Shown here: positions 7,294 to 16,776 of the stretch, one piece after another
Layout: each line of letters opens with the position of its first letter
Numbering within the stretch: position 1 is the stretch's first letter
Origin: Fidelibacterota bacterium
Lineage (GTDB): Bacteria > Fidelibacterota > UBA8477 > JABMPR01
Assembly: GCA_021734255.1 (NCBI GenBank)
Contig: JAIPJM010000006.1
Location: forward strand, 1 to 64,000
Length of the DNA stretch: 64,000 bases
Direction of reading: 5' to 3'
Translations under genes and position numbers: made by a program
Notes under the pieces: model-generated
The model's database searches: none
What the model saw: the letters and a program-made list of their open reading frames with translations, nothing else
Told to the model about the DNA's origin: nothing

Positions 7294-9666
7294 CTACTTC
7301 ATCTCAACAAAAGTGACCCCTGCACCACCTTCATCCAACCCACCCAAGCGTTTCTTTTTCACAGCAGAATGTTTATCCAGAACCTCATGTACGACTTTGC
7401 GGATCACTCCCGTACCCTTTCCATGGATGATCTGCAGCATGGGAATCCCACTCAATACAGCCTGATCCACAAAACGACTGACCTCTGATATAGCTTCCTC
7501 AGCTCGAAATCCCCTGAGATCCAGTTTGAAAGTGCTCTCCGACCGATTCGACACCTTAACAACGGGTGCCCGGGCCTCTACCTCTTTGGATTGCTGAACC
7601 GCTTGACCCAGCCAGGAGATCGGAATGTGCAGACGTTTACCCTCCACTTCGACCATGACCTTACCTCTCACTGGCTCCTCCAGGACGACACCTTGCTGAT
7701 CCAGACTGAGCACAGTGACAGCAACTCCTTTCTGGATGGCATCCTCCTTGATCTTCTGAATCCGGGGTGCTTCCTCTGTTTCTTCCAAGACATGATCAAT
7801 TTGTTCTTCCAGTTGATTCAGCTGGCCATGCACCTCTCGGATATTGGTTTTTTCCGCTTGAGTTTCCTTTATCTGACGGATCACATGTTCCACTGTCTGC
7901 CGTGCATCAGCGATGATCTGACCCGCCTTACGGGCTGCCTCTCGATCTGCTTTACGTTCCGCCTTCTGGACAGTCTCCAGAGCAGAGTCCATCTTTTTCT
8001 GTTTAACCTTTAACTCGCGTTGCAGGTGCATGTTGTCGTCTCGTAACGAAGACAAAGATACACGCTCTGATTCTAAGGTCTGAAGCAACTTTTCCATACT
8101 GTGTCTGGCGACCCCCAGATACGCTTTGGCAGTGTCCAAAAGCTTCTGCTTCAGCCCCAGACGTTTGGATATCTCAAAACCATAACTGCTTCCAGGAACA
8201 CCGGCCAGGAACTTGTAAGTGGGCTTTAGTCCATTTCTATCAAATTCCATGGCACCATTCATAACTCCTTCAGCCTCATGTGCAAAAACCTTCAGGTCAC
8301 CCAGATGGGTTGTGGCTACAGTTTTTGCGCCTATCTCTGCCAGGGACTCCAGAACTGCCCGTGCAAGGGCACCTCCCTCGGCTGGATCCGTCCCGGTACC
8401 AAGCTCATCCAACAAGATCAGGCTATCAGGGCTGGCTGATTCAAGAATGTTAATGATCGTGGACATGTGGGCAGAGAATGTCGACAGGTCATTGACCAGG
8501 GACTGCTGATCCCCAATGTCAGAATATATGGTATCGAGGAAGGGAATAATGCTGCCTTCGGCTGCAGGAATGGGGATACCGGCGTTTGCCATCATGGCAA
8601 GTAGGCCAATGGTTTTGAGCGCTACGGTCTTCCCTCCTGCATTGGGACCGGTGATCACCAGGGTGCGGATACTGGCATCCATGTGCAAATCGAGGGGTAC
8701 GACTTTTCGCTGGAGCGCCAGGCGTGGATTCCGAGCTGCGATGAGCTTGAATTCCCCTGTTTCTGATACCTTGGGGATACTGCATGCGAATGTCTTGCTG
8801 AACTTTGCCAAGGCGATATGAAAATCAATGAGCTGCAGAACCTCGTAGTTCCTATTTATGGTCTCATGATGCTCATGGATGCTGGCTGTCAACTGTCTGA
8901 GTATTCTCTGGACCTCCTGTTGCTCTTCGACTTCCATGGCCTTGATCTGATTATTCAGTTCAATGACCTCATAGGGCTCGATAAAGGTAGTGGTCCCTGT
9001 GTTGGACATATCCTGGATCACCCCTTTTACCTGGTGCTTATAACTGCTAACGACAGGAAGTACCAGTCGTCCCGCTCTTAATCCTGCCTGGCTCTCATTC
9101 AGGAATCCTTCGTCTCCATACTTACGCACCAGGTCATTCATTCTGGAACGGACCGTTCCCGCTGATCGTCGAAGTTTCTGACGCAGGGAGGACAGTGTGG
9201 AAGAAGCGCTATCCAGCACTTCCCCATCATCACCAATAATCCGTTGAATATCCTTCTCCAGGTTGGGTAACGGCTCAATGCGACGAAGATCACCCTCCCA
9301 AATGAAATCCTCTGCAGGAACACTTTTAAGGTATATCGCTTGAAGTAATCTTGTCTGCTCGAGAATATTCCGCAGGTCGGTCAGATTTTCTGGAAAAAGT
9401 GTACTACCGGGAAGCGCCAGCAGACGCAACGTTTCTTTTAGATCTTCATAAGGATGAACAAGGAATCCGTTGTTGGATTCCATGATCGATTCGAACTCAT
9501 GGATACGCCTGAATTGGTTACCGATCCCGTCCAGAGAATGATCAAGCTGGAGCTGTTCAAACTGATCCTTAACGAATGGGCCTGCAGCTTCATCTGCGAG
9601 CCATTGCCTCACATCATCAAAGCCTAGATTTATATCGGTGTATTGAGTGGGGTCGTTATCACTCAT
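7294..9666 (-). CDS. mutS2: Endonuclease MutS2
   Basis: 790 residues with the standard MutS2 layout: core and clamp (about 1-320), ABC ATPase with Walker A GPNAGGKT (340-347) and Walker B LILLDELGTGTDP, a long charged coiled-coil region (about 520-640), then a C-terminal Smr nuclease domain beginning LDLRG (715-719) with the HGKGTG loop (748-753). MutS2 limits homologous recombination and, in some bacteria, rescues collided ribosomes. The start overlaps the end of the cvpA gene by 8 bases, so the two are probably co-translated. No mismatch-binding N-terminal domain is present, separating it from MutS. Confidence 0.96.
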   Translation of the reverse strand: MSDNDPTQYTDINLGFDDVRQWLADEAAGPFVKDQFEQLQLDHSLDGIGNQFRRIHEFESIMESNNGFLVHPYEDLKETLRLLALPGSTLFPENLTDLRNILEQTRLLQAIYLKSVPAEDFIWEGDLRRIEPLPNLEKDIQRIIGDDGEVLDSASSTLSSLRQKLRRSAGTVRSRMNDLVRKYGDEGFLNESQAGLRAGRLVLPVVSSYKHQVKGVIQDMSNTGTTTFIEPYEVIELNNQIKAMEVEEQQEVQRILRQLTASIHEHHETINRNYEVLQLIDFHIALAKFSKTFACSIPKVSETGEFKLIAARNPRLALQRKVVPLDLHMDASIRTLVITGPNAGGKTVALKTIGLLAMMANAGIPIPAAEGSIIPFLDTIYSDIGDQQSLVNDLSTFSAHMSTIINILESASPDSLILLDELGTGTDPAEGGALARAVLESLAEIGAKTVATTHLGDLKVFAHEAEGVMNGAMEFDRNGLKPTYKFLAGVPGSSYGFEISKRLGLKQKLLDTAKAYLGVARHSMEKLLQTLESERVSLSSLRDDNMHLQRELKVKQKKMDSALETVQKAERKADREAARKAGQIIADARQTVEHVIRQIKETQAEKTNIREVHGQLNQLEEQIDHVLEETEEAPRIQKIKEDAIQKGVAVTVLSLDQQGVVLEEPVRGKVMVEVEGKRLHIPISWLGQAVQQSKEVEARAPVVKVSNRSESTFKLDLRGFRAEEAISEVSRFVDQAVLSGIPMLQIIHGKGTGVIRKVVHEVLDKHSAVKKKRLGGLDEGGAGVTFVEMK

Positions 9667-10573
9667 TGTTTACGTTCTGCCGGGTCTTTATCTCTTTTTC
9701 AAGTTCCATGATCGTCTTATGCAGGTTCGATTTCTCTTCAGGATTCATATTTTTCATGACATCCTCCATGAGGGAATTCCCCGATTCATCCTTGCTTTTT
9801 ATGGCACCTTCCAGGAGTGAATTGGCATTGCCTGTTTGCATTGCTTCCATTGCCTTTTCGATTATTTCCCGCTGAGGACCCTGAAGCGATCCCATGGCTT
9901 TCTTAAATACGTCACTCTGTGTCGGGTCTCCCCCTCCATCAAGCATACCGCCCAGGCCAGACCCACTGATTAAATTCATGGCATCGGCTCCACTGATACC
10001 CAGATCTCCACTGGCCCCACCCAGAGCTTCTTCCATCAACTTTGCCTTACTCTGTCCCATGAAGCCCCCAACCGTGGCTTTCATGAGATTCAATTCATCT
10101 TCCAGTCCTGCGACTTCTACTACCAGATCTGCAAATACTTCAGCAAAGGGGTAAAGTTGGGATCGTTGTTGCCAGGTCCCCCGGTAGTCTTCAGGGACCA
10201 GGTCCATAGCCCAGACGAAAGCCGAGAGCAGAATACCACCCTTAGCCGTCCCCAGGATAACACCACCGATCTTGTCAACAGACCCCAGGTGTAGTGATTT
10301 CACAATTGTTCGCAGGAGAAACGCTACAAAAGTGATTCCAGCCATTACAACCAGGAACATGGTAGCAAATCCTGCAATGCTTTTGTAGGCATCAGAGATG
10401 ATGACAAATGGCTCGAGGATGATCTCACCATAGGCACTATAATTCATGGCAGCATACATGGCGGCATACATGCCGACAATTTTGAAAACCCCATCGATAA
10501 GACCTTTTTTGTAGCCCCCTATCGCCAGGATGATCAATAGTAAAGCGCCGAGGAGATCAAAAGCAGTAGCCAT
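9659..10573 (-). CDS. cvpA: CvpA-family membrane protein
   Basis: 304 residues. The first 130 form four membrane segments with the CvpA-family pattern: an early GGYKKGLIDG after the first segment, and later GSVDKIGGVILGTAKGGILL. The C-terminal half is soluble, Met-, Gly- and Glu-rich, and ends in a charged helix. CvpA proteins are needed for colicin V export in E. coli and more broadly for envelope integrity. The soluble tail is longer than in E. coli CvpA. The start shares one base with the yqeY stop. Confidence 0.85.
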   Translation of the reverse strand: MATAFDLLGALLLIILAIGGYKKGLIDGVFKIVGMYAAMYAAMNYSAYGEIILEPFVIISDAYKSIAGFATMFLVVMAGITFVAFLLRTIVKSLHLGSVDKIGGVILGTAKGGILLSAFVWAMDLVPEDYRGTWQQRSQLYPFAEVFADLVVEVAGLEDELNLMKATVGGFMGQSKAKLMEEALGGASGDLGISGADAMNLISGSGLGGMLDGGGDPTQSDVFKKAMGSLQGPQREIIEKAMEAMQTGNANSLLEGAIKSKDESGNSLMEDVMKNMNPEEKSNLHKTIMELEKEIKTRQNVNNE

Positions 10574-11019
10574 CAGCCGCCCAGTATTTCTCTAACTATC
10601 GCTTGCAATCGCTTCCCGTCGGCTTTTCCCGCAGCTTCCTTCATCAGAGGTCCCATGACTTTCCCGATGTCAGCCATGCTGGTAGCACCTGTTGCTTCCA
10701 CAACTTTATTTGCCAGGATCTGCATCTCTTCCTCTGTCATCATTTTTGGCAAATAGGTGTTAAGGATCTCCAATTCGGCTTTCTCAATGTCCACTAGATC
10801 TGGACGATTACCCTGTGTGTACAGTTCGATGGCTTCCTTGCGCTGTTTTGCTGCAGTTTGAACAATTCTCACGAATTCTGGTTCGCTGAGTGGCTCCCCT
10901 TTTTCGATCTCTTTGGTCTTGATCCTGGCCTTCAGGTCCCTGATGGTTTTCAAGGCTCGCTCATCCCTGGCTTTCATCGCTGATTTTAACTGTTCATTCA
11001 GCTCATTTAAAAAATCCAT
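10573..11019 (-). CDS. yqeY: YqeY/GatB-like domain protein
   Basis: 148 residues that match the YqeY family along their length: N-terminal helices with LNEQLKSAMKARD and LKARIKTKEIEKG, the middle AAKQRKEAIELY, and the tRNA-binding-like C-terminal GKVMGPLMKEAAGKADGKRL. The family resembles the tail domain of GatB amidotransferase; its exact role is unknown. It heads the cluster with cvpA, mutS2 and dnaG. The usual rpsU neighbour is absent. Confidence 0.93.
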   Translation of the reverse strand: MDFLNELNEQLKSAMKARDERALKTIRDLKARIKTKEIEKGEPLSEPEFVRIVQTAAKQRKEAIELYTQGNRPDLVDIEKAELEILNTYLPKMMTEEEMQILANKVVEATGATSMADIGKVMGPLMKEAAGKADGKRLQAIVREILGG

Positions 11020-11125
11020 TTCAACCCCTAATCGTTACCGGCTTGGCAAATAAACAAATGAAAGTAAACCAAAACTGTAATCTTTTTAAATGTTTTTGGA
11101 ACTGAACGATCAGATCAGAAATGGA

Positions 11126-11599
11126 TCAGGGGACATCAAAGACGTCTCGAAGTGCATCCAGGGTCGGCTGCAAATAGCGTTTCTCAATGATGGCAGAGAT
11201 TGAACTGATCGAGGTTGAAATTGCCAGAATGTTGATTCCCTTCAATCCCAGGGAGCGAAAGTAGGTGGCGGCCAGGCCGCAGCGCTGTTTGAAATGGGGT
11301 CCATATACCGTGACCAGGCAAGTATCTGATACAACTTGTACCCTTATGTTCTCATCCAGGTCCTCAATGGCACCCACTGCATTTTTAAACCCCCTGGGGT
11401 CGCTCTGCACCACAGCCGCGGATAAGTTGGCGTTCCCCCGACTGTCCATATTCTCAGCTATAAAGATAACGGACTGACCAAAGAAGCAGAATTCCTCCAG
11501 GGCCGAGCCGGCCCAGTCCGGTTCATCAGGCAGATCAAATATTCTGACAAAGGTCAGATCCTCGTCCACAATGATGCCACCGATTGGTTCTTTATTCAC
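11126..11599 (-). CDS. Tandem ACT-domain protein, aspartokinase-regulatory-like
   Basis: 157 residues with two beta-alpha-beta units resembling the paired ACT domains at the aspartokinase C-terminus: one begins GGIIVDEDLTFVRIFDLP, the second VVSDTCLVTVYGPHF...GINILAISTSISSISAII. No kinase catalytic domain is attached, so it is a stand-alone small-molecule sensor rather than an enzyme. Its start overlaps the stop of the histidine kinase by 4 bases, which implies coupled translation and a shared function. A role as ligand sensor for the kinase/regulator pair is inference. Confidence 0.75.
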   Translation of the reverse strand: MNKEPIGGIIVDEDLTFVRIFDLPDEPDWAGSALEEFCFFGQSVIFIAENMDSRGNANLSAAVVQSDPRGFKNAVGAIEDLDENIRVQVVSDTCLVTVYGPHFKQRCGLAATYFRSLGLKGINILAISTSISSISAIIEKRYLQPTLDALRDVFDVP

Positions 11600-12942
11600 A
11601 GGATCTCCCCCAGTGGCAACTCGACCACAAACGTGCTTCCCTGCCCGTCATGACTTATAAGCTGAATACTCCCACTGTGAAGCTCAACCATTCGCTCCAC
11701 AATAGATAAGCCTAATCCGGTACCTTCTGATACATGTTCCTTCGCGCTGGGCGTGCGATAGAATTCTTTAAAAACGTTCACCTGTTCTGACTCGGGGATC
11801 CCAGGGCCATTATCTATGATCTCGATCGTATATCTGTCCAATGAGGGTTTGAGCTGAACCTCGATGCTACCCCCTTCCTGGGTGTAGCGGATGGCATTGG
11901 ATACAAGGTTATTGAAGATCTTCTTCAGAGCGTCAAGATTTCCAGAATAGGGGCAGGGTTTGGCTGGCTCCTGAAATGTGAGTGTTTGCTGCTTCCGTTC
12001 TGCTCCAGCAGACATGTCTGCTACAATCTCGGAGAGCAAGCTCTTCAAGTCCAGCTCTTCTGTTTCCTGATGTTCCTGTAAGTTTCCATATGTGAGGTCA
12101 GATAGGTCCTTGAGCATTTCAATGATCTCGGATGTTTTTCCAATTGCCCGTTTCGCCATGTCACGTACACGATCATCGATCTTATCACCCAGGACCTCAT
12201 CTATTACCATGAGTGTGGATTGAATCGTAGCCACCGGTGCCTTCATCTCATGGCTGGCATAGCGGAAGAATGTGGTTTTTGTCTTGTTTACTTCCTGCAA
12301 TTTTCGATTGGCAATTTCCAGCTTCTCACGGACACGGCGATGCCTTTGCGTCACATTTTGGGCCAGATAAGCTGCCACGATCATCGTGATCACAAAGATG
12401 AACCAGATGGCAATTGCATACCGAATATCTCCACCCAGATGTATCTCCTTAAAGAAGCATTGATGGTCAATGATGCCTATGTGTCCAAGTGCCAGTAGTC
12501 CCGAAAAAAGGAAGATAACGAGAACAGAGTAGTAATATGAAAAACCGCCAGGAAAAATGATGCTGGCTAAAATGATGTGAAAGACATAGAAGAGAATGAG
12601 CGGACTCTCTTCGCTACCTGTAAGGTGAACCAGAAAGGTCAGGAACAGGAGATCAATGACCATCTGTATATTAAGCAGCATGACCAATTCTGTTTTGCCA
12701 TATTGACGTTTTGCGGATGCGAAGAGCAGGTAAGTTACATTCAACAGGATCATGGCTAGACCAGCCAGTCCCATCAAATTCACGTTTTTAGCGGGACCGA
12801 GCTCGATCATCTTTAGGAGAGCGACCCCAGTCAATAAGCCCAGAATGGCCAACCAGCGCAGGCCGATCAACCACTTGTCTCTCCTTAAAAAGGAAGAGAT
12901 TGAGAAAGTCGGGGTTGCCGGGAACAGCTTGATTGCTTGCAC
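11596..12942 (-). CDS. Membrane-bound sensor histidine kinase
   Basis: 448 residues. Six hydrophobic segments lie between about 25 and 195. A short coiled coil follows, then a HisKA domain with the phosphoacceptor in ASHEMKAPVATIQ (H231) and an HATPase_c domain: N box FNNLVSNAIRYT, G1 IIDNGPGIP, G2 GTGLGLSIVERM. The input domain is entirely in the membrane, with no periplasmic sensor loop of note. The CheY-like regulator gene lies 34 bases upstream and the ACT gene overlaps its end. All three follow the hydrogenase protease on the same strand, so they may sense redox or hydrogen metabolism. Confidence 0.92.
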   Translation of the reverse strand: MQAIKLFPATPTFSISSFLRRDKWLIGLRWLAILGLLTGVALLKMIELGPAKNVNLMGLAGLAMILLNVTYLLFASAKRQYGKTELVMLLNIQMVIDLLFLTFLVHLTGSEESPLILFYVFHIILASIIFPGGFSYYYSVLVIFLFSGLLALGHIGIIDHQCFFKEIHLGGDIRYAIAIWFIFVITMIVAAYLAQNVTQRHRRVREKLEIANRKLQEVNKTKTTFFRYASHEMKAPVATIQSTLMVIDEVLGDKIDDRVRDMAKRAIGKTSEIIEMLKDLSDLTYGNLQEHQETEELDLKSLLSEIVADMSAGAERKQQTLTFQEPAKPCPYSGNLDALKKIFNNLVSNAIRYTQEGGSIEVQLKPSLDRYTIEIIDNGPGIPESEQVNVFKEFYRTPSAKEHVSEGTGLGLSIVERMVELHSGSIQLISHDGQGSTFVVELPLGEIL

Positions 12943-12976
12943 AGATCTATGCCCTGTATTGGCTCACGTCGCTGGA

Positions 12977-13363
12977 TTATACCTTGATATTTTCGCGGAC
13001 GACATCCACCAGTTTTTTGGGGTTCACTGGTTTATCCAGAAATGTATCTACTGGTAGGAAATCGGCATCCTTGCCAGGGTCGAACTGAAAACCAGTCTGA
13101 TTGCCAACAGCTGTGAGCATGACAATGGGAGTATCTTTTATCGATTCATCCTCCCGAATCTTATAAGCAACATGGAAACCTTCGTCCATGGCTGACATCA
13201 TGACATCCAATATCACCAGGTTGGGCGCTTCACTTTTGATCATGGCCAGACCGGATTCTCCATCCTGGGCATCTACCACTTCAAAACCAGCAGCTTCCAG
13301 CGTGATCCGCATTGCCTCCACGAGATCGAAGTCATCATCTATGATCAGTACTTTTTTCGACAT
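12977..13363 (-). CDS. Single-domain response regulator, CheY-like
   Basis: 128 residues, one receiver domain and no output domain. The acid pocket is IIDDDFD, the phosphorylation site is D53 (ILDVMMSAMD), and the conserved Lys sits in FLDKPV. A longer-than-usual loop around residues 88-105 (QTGFQFDPGKDADFLPVD) precedes that Lys. It probably receives phosphate from the adjacent kinase and acts by protein contact. It starts 47 bases after the hydrogenase protease gene. Confidence 0.93.
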   Translation of the reverse strand: MSKKVLIIDDDFDLVEAMRITLEAAGFEVVDAQDGESGLAMIKSEAPNLVILDVMMSAMDEGFHVAYKIREDESIKDTPIVMLTAVGNQTGFQFDPGKDADFLPVDTFLDKPVNPKKLVDVVRENIKV

Positions 13364-13410
13364 GTATGTTTTCCTCCCAGGCCTTTCAGCCCTAAAAGTT
13401 AAAATAGTTT

Positions 13411-13878
13411 TTAGGAATTGTCTCCTACTTCCTGAATCTCATTATGAATTTCATGCACAAGCCGTTCGATCGCAGTCAAGACACTCGACGATACAGCAGA
13501 GTTGAATTCCAGCGCTTGGGGTTGAATACCAAAAATCATCAACTCCTTGGGGAGCATCTTGAGTTCAGTAGCCATTTTGAGGGCTTCAGCCAAGCCCAGC
13601 CCATGCAAATTCTGAAGATCATTCTTGAGTAGCATGTCCACCTGATCCGGTCTGAATTTTACGACTTCACCGGGTGATTTTGCCATTGAACAGGCGTCCA
13701 CTATCCAAACACGATTCCGGTCATTCAGATATTCAAGCAGACCAATGGCATCGCTCCCCGCATCGATCAACTCCACTTGAGGATCGTTCAGTTCCATCAA
13801 TCCATCAATGACCATTGGACCTGCAGCGTCATCACCACGCAGTCTGTTCCCGATGCCGATGACAGTAAGCGGTTTCAT
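13411..13878 (-). CDS. NiFe-hydrogenase maturation protease
   Basis: 155 residues from the ATG at 13878; an upstream in-frame ATG would place 21 extra residues inside hydA. The family signature GIGNRLRGDDAAGP is at the N-terminus, and IDAGSD and VDACSM follow. The acidic residues in GDD and DAG bind nickel. The enzyme trims the C-terminal tail of the hydrogenase large subunit once NiFe is loaded. Its substrate is the product of the gene ending two bases upstream, which keeps a tail after the last Cys motif. Confidence 0.93.
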   Translation of the reverse strand: MKPLTVIGIGNRLRGDDAAGPMVIDGLMELNDPQVELIDAGSDAIGLLEYLNDRNRVWIVDACSMAKSPGEVVKFRPDQVDMLLKNDLQNLHGLGLAEALKMATELKMLPKELMIFGIQPQALEFNSAVSSSVLTAIERLVHEIHNEIQEVGDNS

Positions 13879-13879
13879 T

Positions 13880-15184
13880 CTATTCGATAAAATCCACATC
13901 CAGCATATGGACAGAACATGATATACAGGGGTCATAAGCACGGACCAACATTTCCAGGTCAGCTGTGATCTCTTCCTTGCTCTTCGCTATGATCTCTGGT
14001 ACCAATTTCTTCATATCATCATCAATGTTGGCAAGATTCTGGCCAGTTGGAATAATGCAGTTAGCCTCAACGATGCTCCCCTTTTTATCGTAGGTATAGT
14101 CGTGAAATAAGATGCCTCGGGGAACCTCATTAGAACCAATGCCCCTTCCATATCTGGTAGGCGTCTGGTTGGGTTTCTCATTCTTGAGACCCTTTTCCAG
14201 CAGGGTGTCAATGATCCTTACACTATCGAAAATGACATGGACCGCCTCCACCACCTGAGCGATCGTATTCATATAAGGATTGTAGCAGTTGGGCTTTAAG
14301 CCCATGGCTTCTGCTGCTTCCAGTGCCTCAGGTACGAGCTGGGTATGATTGTTATTCCAGCGTGCCAGAGCACCAACAAAGTAAGAACTTCGGTTAAATC
14401 TGGCGTGTTTGGAGGTGCTGTGATCAACAATAAATTCATTGGTTACATCCAGGTAGTTATGAACATCCTGGGCACCACTATCTGAGGAAAAGATATCACC
14501 TTGGTAGAGCGCATATTCGTCAGGATGCTTAAGTGAGATGTACTCCGTTTCGCGCTCAAACTGAGGGATGGCTCCAGCCAGTGATTTCATGGTTTCAATC
14601 GTGGCAATTCCATCAGGCAAGGCCTCTTCCAGCAGGCGTCGCTTCAGCTCCACGAGTTCCGACTTTTCGGGGATCCTGGTAAAACCGCCGGGTACCGGAG
14701 TGATCGGATGAACCGCACGACCAGAAACAATATCACCGATATCATTGGCCAACCTTTTCATCCTCAGTGCTCTGAGAACAACATCCTTATGGGTAGCGAT
14801 CAGCGGAAAGACACTACCAACCTTTAAAAAATCTGGGGCCGCCAGGAAGTAGGCGTGGAGCACATTGGACTGTAGAGTCGCACCATTCACCAGCAGTTTT
14901 CGTAGTAGCTCTGTCTGCTCTGAAATTTCCAGACCGAGGGCATCTTCGGTGGCCACCAATGATGTGATCTGATGGCCCAGGGAACAGATCCCGCAGATCC
15001 TCGAAGTAATAATTGCGGCTTCATGGAAACTACGGCCTTTCATCATCGCTTCAAAGAATCGTGGGGGTTCAACAATGCTCAAATGAGCCTTCTCCAACAC
15101 ACCATCTTTCATGTTAACTACGATATTGCCATGCCCCTCTACCCGAGTCAGGTGGTGTACTTTTATATTTAGATCTTGACTCAT
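13880..15184 (-). CDS. hydA: Group 3b NiFe hydrogenase (sulfhydrogenase-type), large subunit
   Basis: 434 residues. NiFe ligands are C64 and C67 in SRICGICSLGH near the N-terminus, and C420 and C423 in DPCISCSVH near the C-terminus. Eight residues follow H426, a tail for the dedicated protease encoded next. With HydB, HydG and HydD it makes a soluble cytoplasmic enzyme that interconverts H2 and protons with NADP(H) and may reduce sulfur. The gene order B-G-D-A matches the Pyrococcus sulfhydrogenase operon. The start overlaps the end of hydD by 4 bases. Confidence 0.96.
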   Translation of the reverse strand: MSQDLNIKVHHLTRVEGHGNIVVNMKDGVLEKAHLSIVEPPRFFEAMMKGRSFHEAAIITSRICGICSLGHQITSLVATEDALGLEISEQTELLRKLLVNGATLQSNVLHAYFLAAPDFLKVGSVFPLIATHKDVVLRALRMKRLANDIGDIVSGRAVHPITPVPGGFTRIPEKSELVELKRRLLEEALPDGIATIETMKSLAGAIPQFERETEYISLKHPDEYALYQGDIFSSDSGAQDVHNYLDVTNEFIVDHSTSKHARFNRSSYFVGALARWNNNHTQLVPEALEAAEAMGLKPNCYNPYMNTIAQVVEAVHVIFDSVRIIDTLLEKGLKNEKPNQTPTRYGRGIGSNEVPRGILFHDYTYDKKGSIVEANCIIPTGQNLANIDDDMKKLVPEIIAKSKEEITADLEMLVRAYDPCISCSVHMLDVDFIE

Positions 15185-15915
15185 AATTGAACCTCATTTG
15201 AGTTGAATAGTAGCATCCGCTTTTTGGCTTCATCCAGGCTGATTCCGTGATTTGTCATGACTTCCAGCATTCCAATATAGTTTGGTTCATCAAGGAGTCC
15301 GCGGCATCCAGTACAGAACTGCCCAAAACTTGGACAAATTGCGTCACAGCCTCCGCGAGTGATCGGTCCGAGACAGACCATACCCCGATTATAGAGACAT
15401 TCGTTTTCACTCAATTTGCATTCCACACAGACTGGGGAATCATACCTGGGTGCCTGTTTGCCCAGCACCAGGGAGACCAAAAGCTTCAGGAAATCCTGCT
15501 GGGTCATGGGACACCCACGGACCTCGTAGTCAACCTTTACTATTGAAGAAACCGACATAGCAGGCAAGGTAGCGAAGAGATATTTATCCTCCCCATAGAC
15601 AGTCTCTCTAACCTCATCGATGGGCTGCAGGTTTTTCATGGCATTCACACCACCATTTACGGCACACGATCCCAAGGCGACCAGAATTTTACTTCTCCTT
15701 CTGATATCGTGAATACGCTCCACGCAGGATGGGGAAGAAATGGACCCTTCAATGAAAGCGATGTCATAGGCATCAGCTTTATCATCCATGGCTTCACGGA
15801 ATTCAACTATTTCCACATGTTTGAGTATGTCCAGGAGATCATTTTCCAGGTTCAGTTTATTCAACTGACAGCCTTCACAACTGGTGAAATCGAAGAAAGC
15901 AACTTTGGGTTTCAT
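15181..15915 (-). CDS. hydD: Group 3b NiFe hydrogenase, small subunit
   Basis: 244 residues. The proximal 4Fe-4S ligands are C13 and C16 (TSCEGC), C84 (GSCAVNGG) and C135 (RGCPMTQ). More cysteines downstream (around CVECKLSENEC and FCTGC) fit the extra clusters of this class. There is no Tat signal, so the enzyme is cytoplasmic. It carries electrons between the NiFe site and the FeS/flavin subunits. It sits between hydG and hydA, with one- and four-base overlaps. Confidence 0.95.
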   Translation of the reverse strand: MKPKVAFFDFTSCEGCQLNKLNLENDLLDILKHVEIVEFREAMDDKADAYDIAFIEGSISSPSCVERIHDIRRRSKILVALGSCAVNGGVNAMKNLQPIDEVRETVYGEDKYLFATLPAMSVSSIVKVDYEVRGCPMTQQDFLKLLVSLVLGKQAPRYDSPVCVECKLSENECLYNRGMVCLGPITRGGCDAICPSFGQFCTGCRGLLDEPNYIGMLEVMTNHGISLDEAKKRMLLFNSNEVQL

Positions 15916-16769
15916 TATAGAGCCTCCTCCAATGGTTTAATATCTACATAGTTAAATACGGGACCCTCCTGACAGCAGTAGACACCATTGATCTGGCAGT
16001 GACCACATTTACCGACGCCGCATTTCATCCGTCGTTCCAGTGACAGATAGATATGGCTATCAGGTAGCTGTTTAGACTTGAGTGACATGACCACGAACTT
16101 GTACATGATAGGTGGACCAGTGATCGCCGCAATAGTCTTGTTAAGATTCAGATCCAGTTCAGGGATAAGTGTGGTTATCACACCCGTGTTCCCTTCCCAG
16201 GATGGATCGCCCTGGTCAACGGTAACATGCAGTTCAACATCATCTCTCCTTTGCCACACATCAAGCTCATCAGTAAAAAGTAGCTCCGATGGATTTTTGG
16301 CTCCATAGAGAATGATCAGGCGACCAAATTCTTGTCGATTATCAAGTACAAAGTTTATAAGCGAGCGCAGCGGGACCAGACCGATCCCCCCAGCAACAAT
16401 TAGAATATCCTTCCCATACATTTTCTCGATGGGGTAACCTTTTCCAAAAGGTCCTCGAATACCAAGTGTGTCACCTTTTTCATATCGCTTGAGCACCTTG
16501 GTCAGCGTACCTACCTGGCGAATACATAGCTCAAAACTTCCCTCTTTGGATGGGGAGCTGGATATGGATATTGGGGCTTCCCCAATTCCGAAGGCTGACA
16601 CTTCGACGAATTGTCCCGGCTCATGTCCCAGGTCTTGACCGCCAGGCAGCTTTAACTCATACCACTTTTCCAGATCTGTCAGCTGTTTTGCATCAACGAT
16701 CTCACACATGGTGGGATAGTAAAGATCCAGGGCTTCATTTGATTTGACTTCTTGGAGACGTTTCATCAT
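15915..16769 (-). CDS. hydG: Group 3b hydrogenase FAD/NAD(P)-binding subunit
   Basis: 284 residues of the ferredoxin-NADP-reductase fold. The FAD part includes IRGPFGKGYP, the nucleotide part includes IVAGGIGLVPLRSL, and a C-terminal 2Fe-2S site uses C250, C255, C258 and C265 or C266 (CGVGKCGHCQ...YCC). It exchanges electrons with NADP(H) for the hydrogenase. Two adjacent ATGs could start it, preceded by a GGGGGT ribosome site. Confidence 0.94.
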   Translation of the reverse strand: MMKRLQEVKSNEALDLYYPTMCEIVDAKQLTDLEKWYELKLPGGQDLGHEPGQFVEVSAFGIGEAPISISSSPSKEGSFELCIRQVGTLTKVLKRYEKGDTLGIRGPFGKGYPIEKMYGKDILIVAGGIGLVPLRSLINFVLDNRQEFGRLIILYGAKNPSELLFTDELDVWQRRDDVELHVTVDQGDPSWEGNTGVITTLIPELDLNLNKTIAAITGPPIMYKFVVMSLKSKQLPDSHIYLSLERRMKCGVGKCGHCQINGVYCCQEGPVFNYVDIKPLEEAL

Positions 16770-16776
16770 CTACCCC

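Noticed and set aside
13879-13941. Longer N-terminus of the hydrogenase protease
   Set aside because: The 21 extra residues lie inside hydA and do not match the family start, which begins at MKPLTVIGIGN.
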